Assembly: GCF_022808775.1 (NCBI RefSeq)
Contig: NZ_JAKZLA010000002.1
Coordinates: 434,001 to 498,000, forward strand
DNA from: Geothrix terrae
Lineage (GTDB): Bacteria > Acidobacteriota > Holophagae > Holophagales > Holophagaceae
Reading direction: 5' to 3'
Length of the DNA: 64,000 bases
Below the pieces are notes generated by a model that saw only the letters and a program-made list of their open reading frames with translations, did no database searches and was not told the DNA's origin. Shown one piece after another: positions 1-11,884 of this stretch. Position numbers and translations under genes: made by a program. Each line of letters opens with the position of its first letter. Positions within the stretch are counted from its first letter, which is position 1.

Positions 1-1187
1 TCGAAGCGGAAGCCGTCTACCTTGTACTCGCGCACCCAGTAGGCGATGGAGTCCACGATGAGCTTCCGCACCATCTTGGCCTCGGAGCGCACATCCTGGC
101 TGCCCGCGCCGTTCCGGCTGGTGCTGCGGTAGTAGTAGCCCTGGAGGCCCGAGTCCGCCAGCACGGCGTTGTTGGCCGTGTGGTTGTAGACCACATCCAG
201 GATCACGCCCATGCCCCGCTTGTGGATCTCGTTGACCAGCGTCTTCAGCTCGTTGACGCGGGCCGCGGGATCGCCCGGGGCCGCCGAGTACATGCCGGTG
301 GGCGTGAAGTAGTTCTGGGGATCGTAGCCCCAGTTGTAGTTGGCGCCGGAGGTCTGGCTGATGGTCAGCTCCCGGGTGCCGATCTTGGTCTGGTCGTAGG
401 TGTAGTTCTCCAGGGGGCAGAGCAGCTGCACGTGGGTGACGCCCAGCTTCTGGATGTGGGGCAGCAGGTCCACCAGGCCCTTGAACGTGCCCCAGGGGTG
501 CCCTGCGGCGAAGCCGCTGAGGTCGGGATCCACCGTGAGGTCGCGCACGCCGGCCTCGTAGATGATGGCGTCCCTGTTCGAGGCGTAGGCGTAGGGGGCC
601 GCCGTCGCGCCGTCCGGGCCCTTCATGGCCGATCCGTCGAAGTAGTAGGAGGACCCGGCGTAGGGTGTCCAGCCGCCATCGGGGCCGACGGCCGAGGGAT
701 CCACGATGGCGCCCTTGCCGATGCTGTCGCCCGGGATCGAGGCGCTGGGCGTGCGGACCCACTGGGCCATGGACTTGGCGTAGGGGTCCAGCACGTACTC
801 GCCGCCGACCTTGAAGACATAGAAGCTCTGGGCGGGGAGCGCGATGGCTCCGGTGCTCCAGACGCCGCCGGAGCCCCGGGTCATGGCCACGGTGGCCGCA
901 GGGGCGTTCAGGGCGTCGTTCCAGTGGGCGTAGAGGCAGAGCCCGACGGTGCTGGCGTTGGCGTTCCAGTAGTTGAAGGTGACCGTGCCGGGGCCGAACA
1001 CCGGCCCCAGGGCGGTACTGGGGACCTTGAAGTACGAAACGTCCGCCGGCGGCGTGGCGTTCGGATCCGCGTCCAGGGCCGCGGCGGTGTACCCGGAGCC
1101 GCCGGTACCGCCGCCTCCGCCACCCCCACCACAGGCGAGCAGGAGGAGCAGGCTGGCGGCCAGGGGGAACAGGGCGGCTCGGGACAT
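1..1187 (-). CDS. pulA: Type I pullulanase, lipoprotein (partial)
   Basis: Debranching enzyme that would hydrolyse alpha-1,6 bonds of pullulan or branched maltodextrins at the cell surface. The start at 1187 has an AGGAGGT Shine-Dalgarno 3 bases upstream. The N-terminus is a lipoprotein signal (LLLLLAC) followed by a glycine run. A CBM48-like region precedes the GH13 barrel, in which YNWGYDP, the type I pullulanase signature, and DVVYNH (region I) are visible. The window edge falls inside the Asp codon after GFRF, the expected catalytic nucleophile, so about 395 residues are present and the C-terminal half is missing. It lies 19 bp after glgP and is the last visible gene of the glucan operon. 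Family assignment is firm; exact substrate is inferred. Confidence 0.9.
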   Translation of the reverse strand, partial: MSRAALFPLAASLLLLLACGGGGGGGGTGGSGYTAAALDADPNATPPADVSYFKVPSTALGPVFGPGTVTFNYWNANASTVGLCLYAHWNDALNAPAATVAMTRGSGGVWSTGAIALPAQSFYVFKVGGEYVLDPYAKSMAQWVRTPSASIPGDSIGKGAIVDPSAVGPDGGWTPYAGSSYYFDGSAMKGPDGATAAPYAYASNRDAIIYEAGVRDLTVDPDLSGFAAGHPWGTFKGLVDLLPHIQKLGVTHVQLLCPLENYTYDQTKIGTRELTISQTSGANYNWGYDPQNYFTPTGMYSAAPGDPAARVNELKTLVNEIHKRGMGVILDVVYNHTANNAVLADSGLQGYYYRSTSRNGAGSQDVRSEAKMVRKLIVDSIAYWVREYKVDGFRF

Positions 1188-1206
1188 GGGACCTCCTGCG
1201 GAGGGA

Positions 1207-2859
1207 CTAGCGGGAGGCCCGCTTGTACATCCGGCTGTAGTACTCGTCGAGCATGCGCTCGACGCCGAAGGCATCACGGGTGCTCCGGATCGAGGCGGCC
1301 ATCATGTCCACCCAGGCGTCGTGGCGATCGTAGTAGGTGAGCAGAACTTCGTCGGACAGCACCTTCTTGAAGGCCTTGAAGTCGTGCTTGTCCAGCACCG
1401 CCTCATCCTCGCTCTCGAACCCGTCGCCGAACTGCCAGCCGTTCACGCCGTGTTCGCACGCCTCGGGCCACCAGCCATCCAGGATCGACAGGTTCAGGAC
1501 GCCGTTCATGGCGGCCTTCATGCCGGAGGTGCCAGAGGCCTCCTTGGGCCGCCGCGGGTTGTTCAGCCACACGTCGGAGCCGCGGGTGAGCATGCGGCCG
1601 ATCTCCATGTCGTAGTTCTCGAGGAACACCACGCTCTCGGGGTACCGCTTCGTCATCTCCAGGATGTTCTCGACGATCTTCTTGCCGTTGTCATCCAGGG
1701 GGTGGGCCTTGCCGGAGAAGACGATCTGGAGCCGGCCGCTCTTGAGCAGGGGCTCGATGAACTTGCGGTCGGTGAAGATGAAGTTGGAGCGCTTGTAGGG
1801 CGCGGCGCGGCGCGAAAACCCGATGAGCAGCTTGTCTGCGTCGAGCTTCACGCCCGTGCGGGTCTCCACGAAGGCGATGAGCTTCTTCTTGTTGTCCAGG
1901 TGCGCCTTCCAGAGCGCATCCTTGGCCTTCTTCGTGCCGTCGAAGGCCGCGGCCAGGTCGAGCATCCGGGTGTCCACCCAGGTGGGGCGGTGGATGGCGT
2001 TGGTGATGCCAATGATCTCGCTCCGACCCTCAATGTGCTTCCACATCTTGTTGGAGGTGGCGCGGTGCAGATCGGCCACGGCGTTGGAGATGCGGGACAA
2101 GCGCAGAGCCCCCACCGTCATGTTGAAGGGGCTGCCGCCGAGCTGCTTGAGCTGGGCCTTCGTCATGCCGAGGTTGGCGCCCAGGTAGAGGAAGCGGTCG
2201 AGGGGATGGGATTCGTTGCCCTGCAGGATGGGGGTGTGGGTGGTGAAGACGACTTCCTCGCGGGTCTTGGCCCAGGCGGCCTCGAAGGTGGCGCCCTTGG
2301 CCATGCGCTGGTGCATCAGCTCGAAGCCCGCGAACAGGGCGTGGCCCTCGTTGAAGTGGTAGACGTCCGGCTTGATGCGCAGGGCCTGGAGGGCGCGGAC
2401 GCCGCCGATGCCCAGCACCATCTCCTGGGCCACGCGCTCCTCGCCGAACCAGCCGTAGAGCTGGCCCGTGATCCAGCGGGCCTCGCCATCGTTCTCCTCG
2501 AGGTCCGTGTCCAGGAGGTAGAGGGAATCCACGCCGTAGCTGTTCACGCGCCAGACCTTGATCTTCACCGGCCGGGCCTTGATCTCCACCTCGACGGTGA
2601 CGCCGGTGTCCTCCAGGAACTCGTGGCTGGCGTTCTTGTAGGCGTCGAAGACCCTGCCCGTCGCCGGGTCCACCATCTGCTCGCCGTAGCCCTGCTTCCA
2701 GCGGATGCCGATGCCCACCATGGGGTAGCCATGGTCCTTCACGCCCTTCAGGTAGTCGCCGGCGAGGATGCCCAGGCCGCCGGAATAGATCTTGAACGAG
2801 CTATCGAGGGCGTATTCCATGCAGAAATACGCGACCCGGGGCAGCTTCTTGGTGGTCAT
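1207..2859 (-). CDS. glgP: Alpha-glucan phosphorylase (short form)
   Basis: GT35 phosphorylase of 550 residues that releases glucose-1-phosphate from linear alpha-glucans or maltodextrins in the cytoplasm. YSGGLGILAGDYLKG near residues 25-39 and GTSGMKAAMNG near 443-453 are seen; Lys448 is the expected PLP lysine. The protein is much shorter than the roughly 800-residue E. coli MalP type and fits the distant, short bacterial branch of the family. It lies between the MalS-like amylase and the pullulanase, so it probably feeds imported maltodextrins into phosphorolysis alongside the hydrolytic enzymes. An AAGGAGCC Shine-Dalgarno precedes the ATG. Confidence 0.93.
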   Translation of the reverse strand: MTTKKLPRVAYFCMEYALDSSFKIYSGGLGILAGDYLKGVKDHGYPMVGIGIRWKQGYGEQMVDPATGRVFDAYKNASHEFLEDTGVTVEVEIKARPVKIKVWRVNSYGVDSLYLLDTDLEENDGEARWITGQLYGWFGEERVAQEMVLGIGGVRALQALRIKPDVYHFNEGHALFAGFELMHQRMAKGATFEAAWAKTREEVVFTTHTPILQGNESHPLDRFLYLGANLGMTKAQLKQLGGSPFNMTVGALRLSRISNAVADLHRATSNKMWKHIEGRSEIIGITNAIHRPTWVDTRMLDLAAAFDGTKKAKDALWKAHLDNKKKLIAFVETRTGVKLDADKLLIGFSRRAAPYKRSNFIFTDRKFIEPLLKSGRLQIVFSGKAHPLDDNGKKIVENILEMTKRYPESVVFLENYDMEIGRMLTRGSDVWLNNPRRPKEASGTSGMKAAMNGVLNLSILDGWWPEACEHGVNGWQFGDGFESEDEAVLDKHDFKAFKKVLSDEVLLTYYDRHDAWVDMMAASIRSTRDAFGVERMLDEYYSRMYKRASR

Positions 2860-2930
2860 GCAGGCTCCTTCGTTCCCGATTCATGCGGTGTTCAGCGCGC
2901 CATTGGTGCCGAATGGCGCGGGTGGCAATG

Positions 2931-4646
<1,716 letters not shown>

Positions 4647-4719
4647 GGGCGTCTCGTCAGGGTTCAAAGGGAGCCAGGGCCGGGCGTGGCCCGACCCTGG
4701 CGCCGGGGCTGTCATCCCC

Positions 4720-5151
4720 CTACTTCTTGCAGACGTGGTCCTTCAGGGCCTCTTCCTTGGAGAAGTAGATGGTGCGGTCGCCGTTGACCACCCAGATCTC
4801 CTTGTGGGCACGGCCGTCAAAGGCCATATCCTTGGCGCCCTGCTCCTTGATGTCGCCCTTGTGGATGATGTAGTTCACCTGGGACTTGGAGCCGGTGTTG
4901 AACTCCTCGAGGTCCACCTGCCAGAAGACGCCGAAGTCGGTCTTCCCGGTGGGCATCATGGGGTTGGGCCACTCGATATCGGGCAGGGGCATGTTGGGGC
5001 TCTTCCAGAGGTGCACGCCCCAGCGCTCGTACTTGCCGTCGCAGCGGTGGTAGTTGATCTGGATCTTGCCCTCGGGCGGCGCGGCGAGGGCGGGGGTGAT
5101 GATCAGGGCGATCACGGCGATCGCCTTGAGGAAGGTCGTGCGGAGGCTCAT
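4720..5151 (-). CDS. Secreted single-domain CBM41 (PUD) protein
   Basis: A 143-residue exported protein: signal peptide of about 23 residues (FLKAIAVIALIITPALA), then essentially one domain. KIQINYHRCDGKYERWGVHL and the later QVDLEEF region match the pullulanase-associated PUD/CBM41 fold that binds alpha-glucans. CBM41 is usually an N-terminal module of pullulanases; here it stands alone, with no catalytic domain. Cysteines at HRCDGK and DHVCKK could pair. It lies between malG and the MalS-like amylase, so a role in capturing or presenting glucan in the periplasm is a reasonable inference. The fold assignment is from sequence motifs only. Confidence 0.8.
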   Translation of the reverse strand: MSLRTTFLKAIAVIALIITPALAAPPEGKIQINYHRCDGKYERWGVHLWKSPNMPLPDIEWPNPMMPTGKTDFGVFWQVDLEEFNTGSKSQVNYIIHKGDIKEQGAKDMAFDGRAHKEIWVVNGDRTIYFSKEEALKDHVCKK

Positions 5152-5202
5152 GCGTGACTCCTTGGGGGAAGGGAGGGCTCAGCCCTCGGGTTGGAAAGCG
5201 GA

Positions 5203-6093
5203 TCAGCCCTTGTTGGCCCCGGCGGTGAGGCCGGAGATCATCCAGCGCTGGACGAGGATGAAGACGACGGCGATGGGCAGGCCGGAGAGGATGGCCGCGG
5301 CCGCGAAATCGCCCCAGAGGTACTTCTGCTGGTAGAGGAACTGCTTCATGCCGGCGGCCATGGTGAGCTGGTCCTGGCTGCGGAGCAGGATGGAGGCCAC
5401 GGGGTACTCGTTCACCGCGCCGATGAAGGCCAGCAGGAAGATGACCATGATGATGGGCAGGGCCATGGGCAGGAGGACCCGCCAGAAGGCCTGCCACGGC
5501 GTGGCGCCATCCACCGTGGCGGCCTCTTCGATCTCGGACGGGATGGTCTCGTAGAAGCCCTTGATGGTCCAGATGTGCAGGGCGATGCCGCCGGAATAGG
5601 CGAGGACCAGCGCCCAGGGGCTGTCGATGCCGAAGGCGGGGAAGGTGTGCCCGAGGCGGGAGAAGATCGAGTGGATGGCGATGAGAGCCAGGATCGTGGG
5701 GAACATCTGCATCAGCATCAGGCCCACGAGCGAGGCCTTCTTCCCGGCGAACTTCATGCGGGCGAAGGCGTAGGCGGCGGTCGTGGAGAGCAGCACCGCC
5801 GTGGTGGCCGAGAGGGTGGCCACCTTCACCGAGTTCCACAGCCAGCGCAGCACGGGCAGGTCGGGCAGGATCACCCGGCCGTCCGCGTTGGTCACCGGGA
5901 GGCCCAGGGCGAAGCGCCAGTGCTCGAGGCTGATGGTCGTGGGGATGAGACTCCCAGAGGCGAAGTTTCCTGGACGGAGCGAGATGGAAACCACCATCAG
6001 CAGCGGGAAGATGACGAGGGCGCAGAGGCAGATCAGGAACACGTGGGCGGCGACGACGCGCCAGCGCTGGGATTTGTCGATGACGATGGCCAT
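5203..6093 (-). CDS. malG: Maltose ABC transporter permease MalG
   Basis: Inner-membrane permease of 296 residues with six predicted membrane segments. The cytoplasmic EAA loop that docks on MalK is at about residues 190-203 (EAATVDGATPWQAF). Length and sequence match proteobacterial MalG (296 residues in E. coli). It follows malF by 11 bp and precedes the CBM41 gene, so it is translated as part of the maltose import unit. Start is supported by an AGGAGA Shine-Dalgarno a few bases upstream of the ATG. Confidence 0.95.
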   Translation of the reverse strand: MAIVIDKSQRWRVVAAHVFLICLCALVIFPLLMVVSISLRPGNFASGSLIPTTISLEHWRFALGLPVTNADGRVILPDLPVLRWLWNSVKVATLSATTAVLLSTTAAYAFARMKFAGKKASLVGLMLMQMFPTILALIAIHSIFSRLGHTFPAFGIDSPWALVLAYSGGIALHIWTIKGFYETIPSEIEEAATVDGATPWQAFWRVLLPMALPIIMVIFLLAFIGAVNEYPVASILLRSQDQLTMAAGMKQFLYQQKYLWGDFAAAAILSGLPIAVVFILVQRWMISGLTAGANKG

Positions 6094-6104
6094 GGCGTCT
6101 CCTC

Positions 6105-7637
6105 TCAGCGCTTGGTGTCTTCGGCGATCCGGGTGGACCGGATCTGGATCAGGGAGATCACGGCGACCATCAGGAACACCACGGTGGAGATGGCGGCGCC
6201 CAGGCCGAACTTTTGGCCCGAGTCCTGGAAGGCCATGCGGTAGGTGTAGGACACGAGAATGTCCGTGGTGCCCGCCGGCGTGGAGGTGTTGAGGAAGTCC
6301 GGCAACCCGCCCGTCAGGAGGTTGATGAGCACGAAGTTGTTGAAGTTGAAGGCGAAGGAGGAGATGAGCAGCGGCGTCAGGGGCTTGAGGATCAGCGGCA
6401 TCGTGATCCTGAAGAAGTTGGTGATCGGCCCCGCGCCCGCCACCGCCGAGGCCTCGTAGAGGTCCTGGGGGATCGCCTTGATGAGGCCCATGCAGACCAC
6501 CATCATGTAGGGGAAGCCCAGCCAGGTGTTGACGATGAGGATCATCGTCTTGGCCAGGAAGGGATCCGAGAACCAGGTGGGCTTGATGCCGAAGAGGCCG
6601 TTCAGCACCAGGTTGATCTCACCGAAGTTGTTGTTGAAGAGGCCCTTGAACACCAGGATGGAGATGAAGCCGGGCACCGCGTAGGGCAGGAAGAGCAGCA
6701 GCCGGTACATGCCCCGGAACCGCAGGTTCTCCCAGCTGAGCAGCACCGCCAGCACCATGCCGAGGGTGGTGCAGAAGACCACCGTCAAGGTGGAGAAGAC
6801 GATCGTCCAGATGAAGATCCGCCACAGCGGCTCGCGCAGGGAGGTGTCCGTGAAGATCTGGACGTAGTTCTTCCAGCCGATGTCCACCTGGAAGCCCGGT
6901 GTCACCTGGTCGCCGTCGGCGGTCTCGTAGAAGCCGGTCTTGTGGTTGGGCCGGATGACGCTGTGGTCCTGGTTGTTCGTGAGACTGCCGTCGGGGTTGC
7001 GGGTGTACTGGGGCCGGCTGGGCGCGAACTCGCGCAGGCCGGTCATGCGCACCTGGCCGCCATCGGGCATGACCACCGTGATGCCCTTGAGGAAGGGCTG
7101 GCGGTCGATCAGGTCCTTGAGGGGCATCTCGTCACCCGGGAGCGGCCCGGTGGCGGGCTGGGCCTTCAGGGTGAGGTGCGTCCCCTCGGCGCCCAGGGCG
7201 AGGGGTTCCGTCACGAAGGCTGCGCCGCTGTCGGCGTCTTCCAGGCGGATCCGCCAGCGGCTGCCGTCCGCATGAAGCTCGGAGTTGTAGGTGGCGCCAT
7301 CGGCCCGGTAGGTTTCCTCCAGCAGGTACTGGGTGGCCCGCTTGAAGGTCAGGAGGTTCGTGGAGCTGTAGTTGGTGAACCCGATGCGGATGGTGTAGAG
7401 CATCGGGAAGACGACGAAGATCAGCGCCGCGCCGATGCCCGGGAAGAGGTAGCGGTACGCGTAGGTCTTCTTCGAGGTGTAGATCCACACGAAACAGACC
7501 AGGGTCACGAGCATGACGCCCGCCAGCAGGGTCTCACCGGTGGCGTAGACCACGGTGACGACGTACAGTCCGGCCAGTCCCAGGAGGACCATCAGGATGG
7601 GCGGCAGGAGGCGTTTGAGGACCGGTGGCATGGGCAT
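6105..7637 (-). CDS. malF: Maltose ABC transporter permease MalF
   Basis: Inner-membrane permease of 510 residues. After the first three hydrophobic segments there is a long polar insert (about residues 95-265) equivalent to the large periplasmic P2 loop that contacts maltose-binding protein in enteric MalF; most other sugar permeases lack it. The EAA motif (LYEASAVAGAG) is near residue 395. It forms the channel with MalG. Two start codons, MPMPP, are two residues apart and cannot be separated here. The retained P2 loop argues for a full enteric-type MalFGK2 rather than a generic sugar permease. Confidence 0.94.
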   Translation of the reverse strand: MPMPPVLKRLLPPILMVLLGLAGLYVVTVVYATGETLLAGVMLVTLVCFVWIYTSKKTYAYRYLFPGIGAALIFVVFPMLYTIRIGFTNYSSTNLLTFKRATQYLLEETYRADGATYNSELHADGSRWRIRLEDADSGAAFVTEPLALGAEGTHLTLKAQPATGPLPGDEMPLKDLIDRQPFLKGITVVMPDGGQVRMTGLREFAPSRPQYTRNPDGSLTNNQDHSVIRPNHKTGFYETADGDQVTPGFQVDIGWKNYVQIFTDTSLREPLWRIFIWTIVFSTLTVVFCTTLGMVLAVLLSWENLRFRGMYRLLLFLPYAVPGFISILVFKGLFNNNFGEINLVLNGLFGIKPTWFSDPFLAKTMILIVNTWLGFPYMMVVCMGLIKAIPQDLYEASAVAGAGPITNFFRITMPLILKPLTPLLISSFAFNFNNFVLINLLTGGLPDFLNTSTPAGTTDILVSYTYRMAFQDSGQKFGLGAAISTVVFLMVAVISLIQIRSTRIAEDTKR

Positions 7638-7712
7638 GGGTGGATCCGGATGGTGAGGAGGGCTCCGGGGGCGGAGCGGGCCCGGAGGTCCGCCCCGCGC
7701 CGGGAGGAACAG

Positions 7713-8918
7713 CTACTTGAGGATCCGCTTGGCGGCGGCGTCCAGGGCTTCCTTCGGGGTCTGGCGGCCTTCGGTCATGTTGTTCAGGGCGGAGACCATG
7801 GCGGCCCAGAAGCGGCCCATGCGGGGGTTGTTCGGCATGACGACGCCATCGGTGGCGCTGGCCATGGAGACCTGGATGAAGGGATCGTTCTTCATCTTGG
7901 CGTAGGCGGCCTTGTTGGCCGGGGCGCCGATGGCCACGTCGGCGTTGATGGTCTCGAGACCTTTCAGCGTCAGCATGTTGTTCTCGATGAACTCGCGGGC
8001 GATGTCCACGTTCCCGGCCGAGGAGGCGGCCTTGGTGATCATGGCGCCCATGTAGCCCACGAAGGGCTTGGCGGGCTTGCCCGCCACGCTGGGGAGCTTG
8101 GCCACGCCGAAGTTGATCTTGGCCTTCTTGAGGTTGTCCCAGGCCCAGGGGCCGCTGATCATCATGGCGAGCTTGCCCTGGGCCATCTGGGCTTCCATGT
8201 CGGCATAGGTGGCGCCCTTGGGCATCACGCCCTCCTTCACCATCTTCGTGAGCAGCTCGGCGCCGATGACGGCCCCGGCGTTGTTCACGCCCGTGTCCTT
8301 CTGGTCATAGGTGCCGTCGGCGTTCATCTTGAAGGCGTAGCCGCCGTTGGCCGCCAGCATGGGCATGGTGAAGTAGGTGTTCGTGTAGTCCCACAGGATG
8401 GCCTTCTTGCCCTGGGCCGCGAACTTCTTGTCGAGGGCGAAGATCTCCTCGAAGGTCTTGGGCGGGGTCTTGATCAGGTTCTTGTTGTAGATGAGGGAGA
8501 CCGCCTCGATGGCCACGGGGTAGGCCCACACCTTGCCCTTGATGGTGAAGGCCTGCCAGGCCTTCTCGTCGATCTGGTCCTTGATCTTCTTGCCGGGGGT
8601 CACGGCGTTGATGACGCCGCTGTCGGCCCACTCGCCCACGCGGTCATGGGCCCAGATCCAGATGTCGGGCCCCTTGCCCTCTTCGGCGGCCGCCTGGAAC
8701 TTGCCGGGGGCGTCCTCGGGGTGCTCGACGACGACCTTCACGCCGGTCTTCTTGGTGAACTCGTCGCCCACCTTCTGGAGGCCGTTGTAGCCCTTGTCAC
8801 CGTTGATCCAGACGAGGAGCTTGCCCTTCTCGGCGGCCTGGGCCACGGTCAGGGCGCCGGCGACGAGCAGGGTGGCGGTGGTGGCCGCCAGTTTGCGGAG
8901 GGTGGATGGATGACTCAC
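7713..8918 (-). CDS. malE: Periplasmic maltose-binding protein MalE
   Basis: Exported solute-binding protein of 401 residues that delivers maltose and maltodextrins to MalFGK2. Signal peptide ends near VAQAAEKG. The mature N-terminus ([15 protein letters not shown]), [19 protein letters not shown] and [11 protein letters not shown] closely follow E. coli MalE, including positions that line the sugar site. The start has a GGAGAC Shine-Dalgarno. It lies between malK and malF. Very high resemblance to enteric MalE, together with MalF P2 and LamB, suggests the import set shares ancestry with proteobacterial mal operons. Confidence 0.96.
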   Translation of the reverse strand: MSHPSTLRKLAATTATLLVAGALTVAQAAEKGKLLVWINGDKGYNGLQKVGDEFTKKTGVKVVVEHPEDAPGKFQAAAEEGKGPDIWIWAHDRVGEWADSGVINAVTPGKKIKDQIDEKAWQAFTIKGKVWAYPVAIEAVSLIYNKNLIKTPPKTFEEIFALDKKFAAQGKKAILWDYTNTYFTMPMLAANGGYAFKMNADGTYDQKDTGVNNAGAVIGAELLTKMVKEGVMPKGATYADMEAQMAQGKLAMMISGPWAWDNLKKAKINFGVAKLPSVAGKPAKPFVGYMGAMITKAASSAGNVDIAREFIENNMLTLKGLETINADVAIGAPANKAAYAKMKNDPFIQVSMASATDGVVMPNNPRMGRFWAAMVSALNNMTEGRQTPKEALDAAAKRILK

Positions 8919-8963
8919 GACAGTCTCCTTGGGTTGGGCCGGAGGGTCCGGTAGATGGGAACG

Positions 8964-10061
<1,098 letters not shown>

Positions 10062-10125
10062 GGGGATTCCGGATGAGACGAAGGTGGAGCCAGATGGATA
10101 GGGCCGCAGAGGCCCGCAGGCAAGG

Positions 10126-11814
10126 TCAGGGCAAGTCGCCGTGGAGGGTGCCCTGGAAGCCTGTGCCCGCCACGTAGAGCACGCGGACACCGTAGGGGGG
10201 CAGGTTGGCTGCGGCATAGGCGTCGCCGCTTAGGGCGCCGACGCCCTTCAGGTCGCCCAGGATGGCCTGCACGGGACCGGAGGCGGGCACGCCGAGGGCC
10301 GTCAGTCCGGAGACCGTGACGGTCTGGGCCGTGCCCGTGAGATTCGCCACCACGAGCACCCGCTCGGTGCCCGCGTCCCGCAGGTAGGCCAGGGCCTTGC
10401 CGGTGCCCACGTCGGTGGCGAGGGTGGCGTAGCCGCCGCGCAGGGCCGGGTAGGTCTTCCGGGCCTGGATGAGGTACCTGCACCAGCTCAGGATGGAATC
10501 AGGCTGGGCCGTCTGCGCCGTCACCGCCGCCCAGTCCATGGGTTGGCGGAGGTTGATGTCGGCTCCGGACTGGCCGGTCATGCCGACTTCATTTCCGTAG
10601 TAGAGGATGGGTGTGCCGGGGGAGAGGAGGTTCAGGGCCTCGGCCAGGATGATCTTGGCCTTGCTGCCGCCGTACTGGGTTCCGGGCCGCGAGATCAGGT
10701 TGTCGTGGTTCGAGTCGAAGGTGGCCGAGCGGTAGCCCGCCGGGTAGGTGCGCTGCTCGTACTCCCAGAGGGAGGTCAGCTGCGTGGCATCCCCCCGGCT
10801 GATGGTGTTGTAGATGGCCCAGGGCGCGCTGAAGTCCAGGCACATGTGGAACTCGTTCGTGCCGTTGCCGTAATAGGGCGTCACGCCCGAGGCATCGTTG
10901 GTCCAGGCCTCGGCGATCATCGCCTTGCTGCTGTGCTTCGCCGGGTCGCCGCCCGGATGGGGATGGAGGTCGCCGCTGTCATACTCGTCCAGCAGCGCGC
11001 GGAAGGCCTGGAGCCGCGCGTGGGTGTCCGGCTGGTCCGCCTGCTGGCCGGGGCCGGTCTCGCAGAGGTAGCGCACCGCGTCCACCCGCATGCCGTCGAA
11101 GCCGCGATCCAGCCAGAAGGTCTGGACCTTCCGCATCTCGGCCTGGACGGCCGGATTGTAGAAGTTCAGGTCCGCCAGAGTGTCCGTGGCGAAGGAGGTG
11201 TAGAAGTACCCGGAGGCGCCGGATTTCCAGACATCCTGGGGCGTGCCGCCGCCCCAGGGGAGGCCCCAGCCCGCAGGCTGGCCGGCGCTCCAGAGGTACC
11301 AGCTGTCCCGCGTGGCGGCGTTCGTGAACCAGGGATGCTTCGTGGAGGTGTGGTTCGGCACGAAGTCGAAGAGGATCCGCATGCCCCGGCCGTGGACGGC
11401 GTCGAGGAGGTTCTTGAGGTCCGCGCGGGTGCCGAAGCGGTCGTTCACGGCGTAGTAGTCCGTCGTGTCGTACCCGTGCATGTTGTCGCCCTTGTAGGCG
11501 CACTCGAAGATCGGTGACAGCCAGATCGTGTTCACGCCCAGGGACTGGAGGTAGTCCAGCTTGCCCTGGAGGCCGGGAAGGTCGCCGATGCCGTCCTGGT
11601 AGGCGCCATCGGCGAAGGCCTTCACCCAGACGTGATAGACCACCGCGTCCCGGTACCAGCCGGGCGCGTTCTCCAGCTGCTGGCCGGGGGCGATGGTGGT
11701 CGTGTCCACCGGATAGCGGCTGGCGTCGCTCGATTTGGGGCCGACGCAGGCCATCCCACCCACCAGGAGGTAGGCGAGCAGGGCCGTGGCCGTCATCAGG
11801 CGGGGGATCTTCAC
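10126..11814 (-). CDS. Lipoprotein alpha-amylase (GH13)
   Basis: GH13 enzyme of 562 residues with a lipoprotein signal (VGGMAC, Cys23), so anchored to a membrane, probably the outer one. Catalytic residues by motif are Asp245 ([10 protein letters not shown]), Glu302 (AMIAEAW) and Asp371 (FDSNHD); region I is DFVPNH. The domain layout is a plain barrel with a C-terminal beta domain ending near RVLYVAGTG. It likely cuts starch or maltodextrins before LamB-mediated uptake. It lies between lamB and malK. Alpha-amylase versus maltogenic or oligosaccharide-specific enzyme cannot be decided from sequence alone. Confidence 0.9.
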   Translation of the reverse strand: MKIPRLMTATALLAYLLVGGMACVGPKSSDASRYPVDTTTIAPGQQLENAPGWYRDAVVYHVWVKAFADGAYQDGIGDLPGLQGKLDYLQSLGVNTIWLSPIFECAYKGDNMHGYDTTDYYAVNDRFGTRADLKNLLDAVHGRGMRILFDFVPNHTSTKHPWFTNAATRDSWYLWSAGQPAGWGLPWGGGTPQDVWKSGASGYFYTSFATDTLADLNFYNPAVQAEMRKVQTFWLDRGFDGMRVDAVRYLCETGPGQQADQPDTHARLQAFRALLDEYDSGDLHPHPGGDPAKHSSKAMIAEAWTNDASGVTPYYGNGTNEFHMCLDFSAPWAIYNTISRGDATQLTSLWEYEQRTYPAGYRSATFDSNHDNLISRPGTQYGGSKAKIILAEALNLLSPGTPILYYGNEVGMTGQSGADINLRQPMDWAAVTAQTAQPDSILSWCRYLIQARKTYPALRGGYATLATDVGTGKALAYLRDAGTERVLVVANLTGTAQTVTVSGLTALGVPASGPVQAILGDLKGVGALSGDAYAAANLPPYGVRVLYVAGTGFQGTLHGDLP

Positions 11815-11884
11815 ATCCGTTCCTTTGCGTCAGGAGTGAGGAAACGGCCCGCCCCGGAGGACGGGCCGCTTCGTCAGCCGGCCA

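Noticed and set aside
6213-8954. A 913-codon open frame on the plus strand opposite malF and malE
   Set aside because: It is the antisense shadow of two well-supported genes; composition (Gly/His/Val/Glu-rich with no motifs) is typical of reverse frames in G+C-rich DNA.
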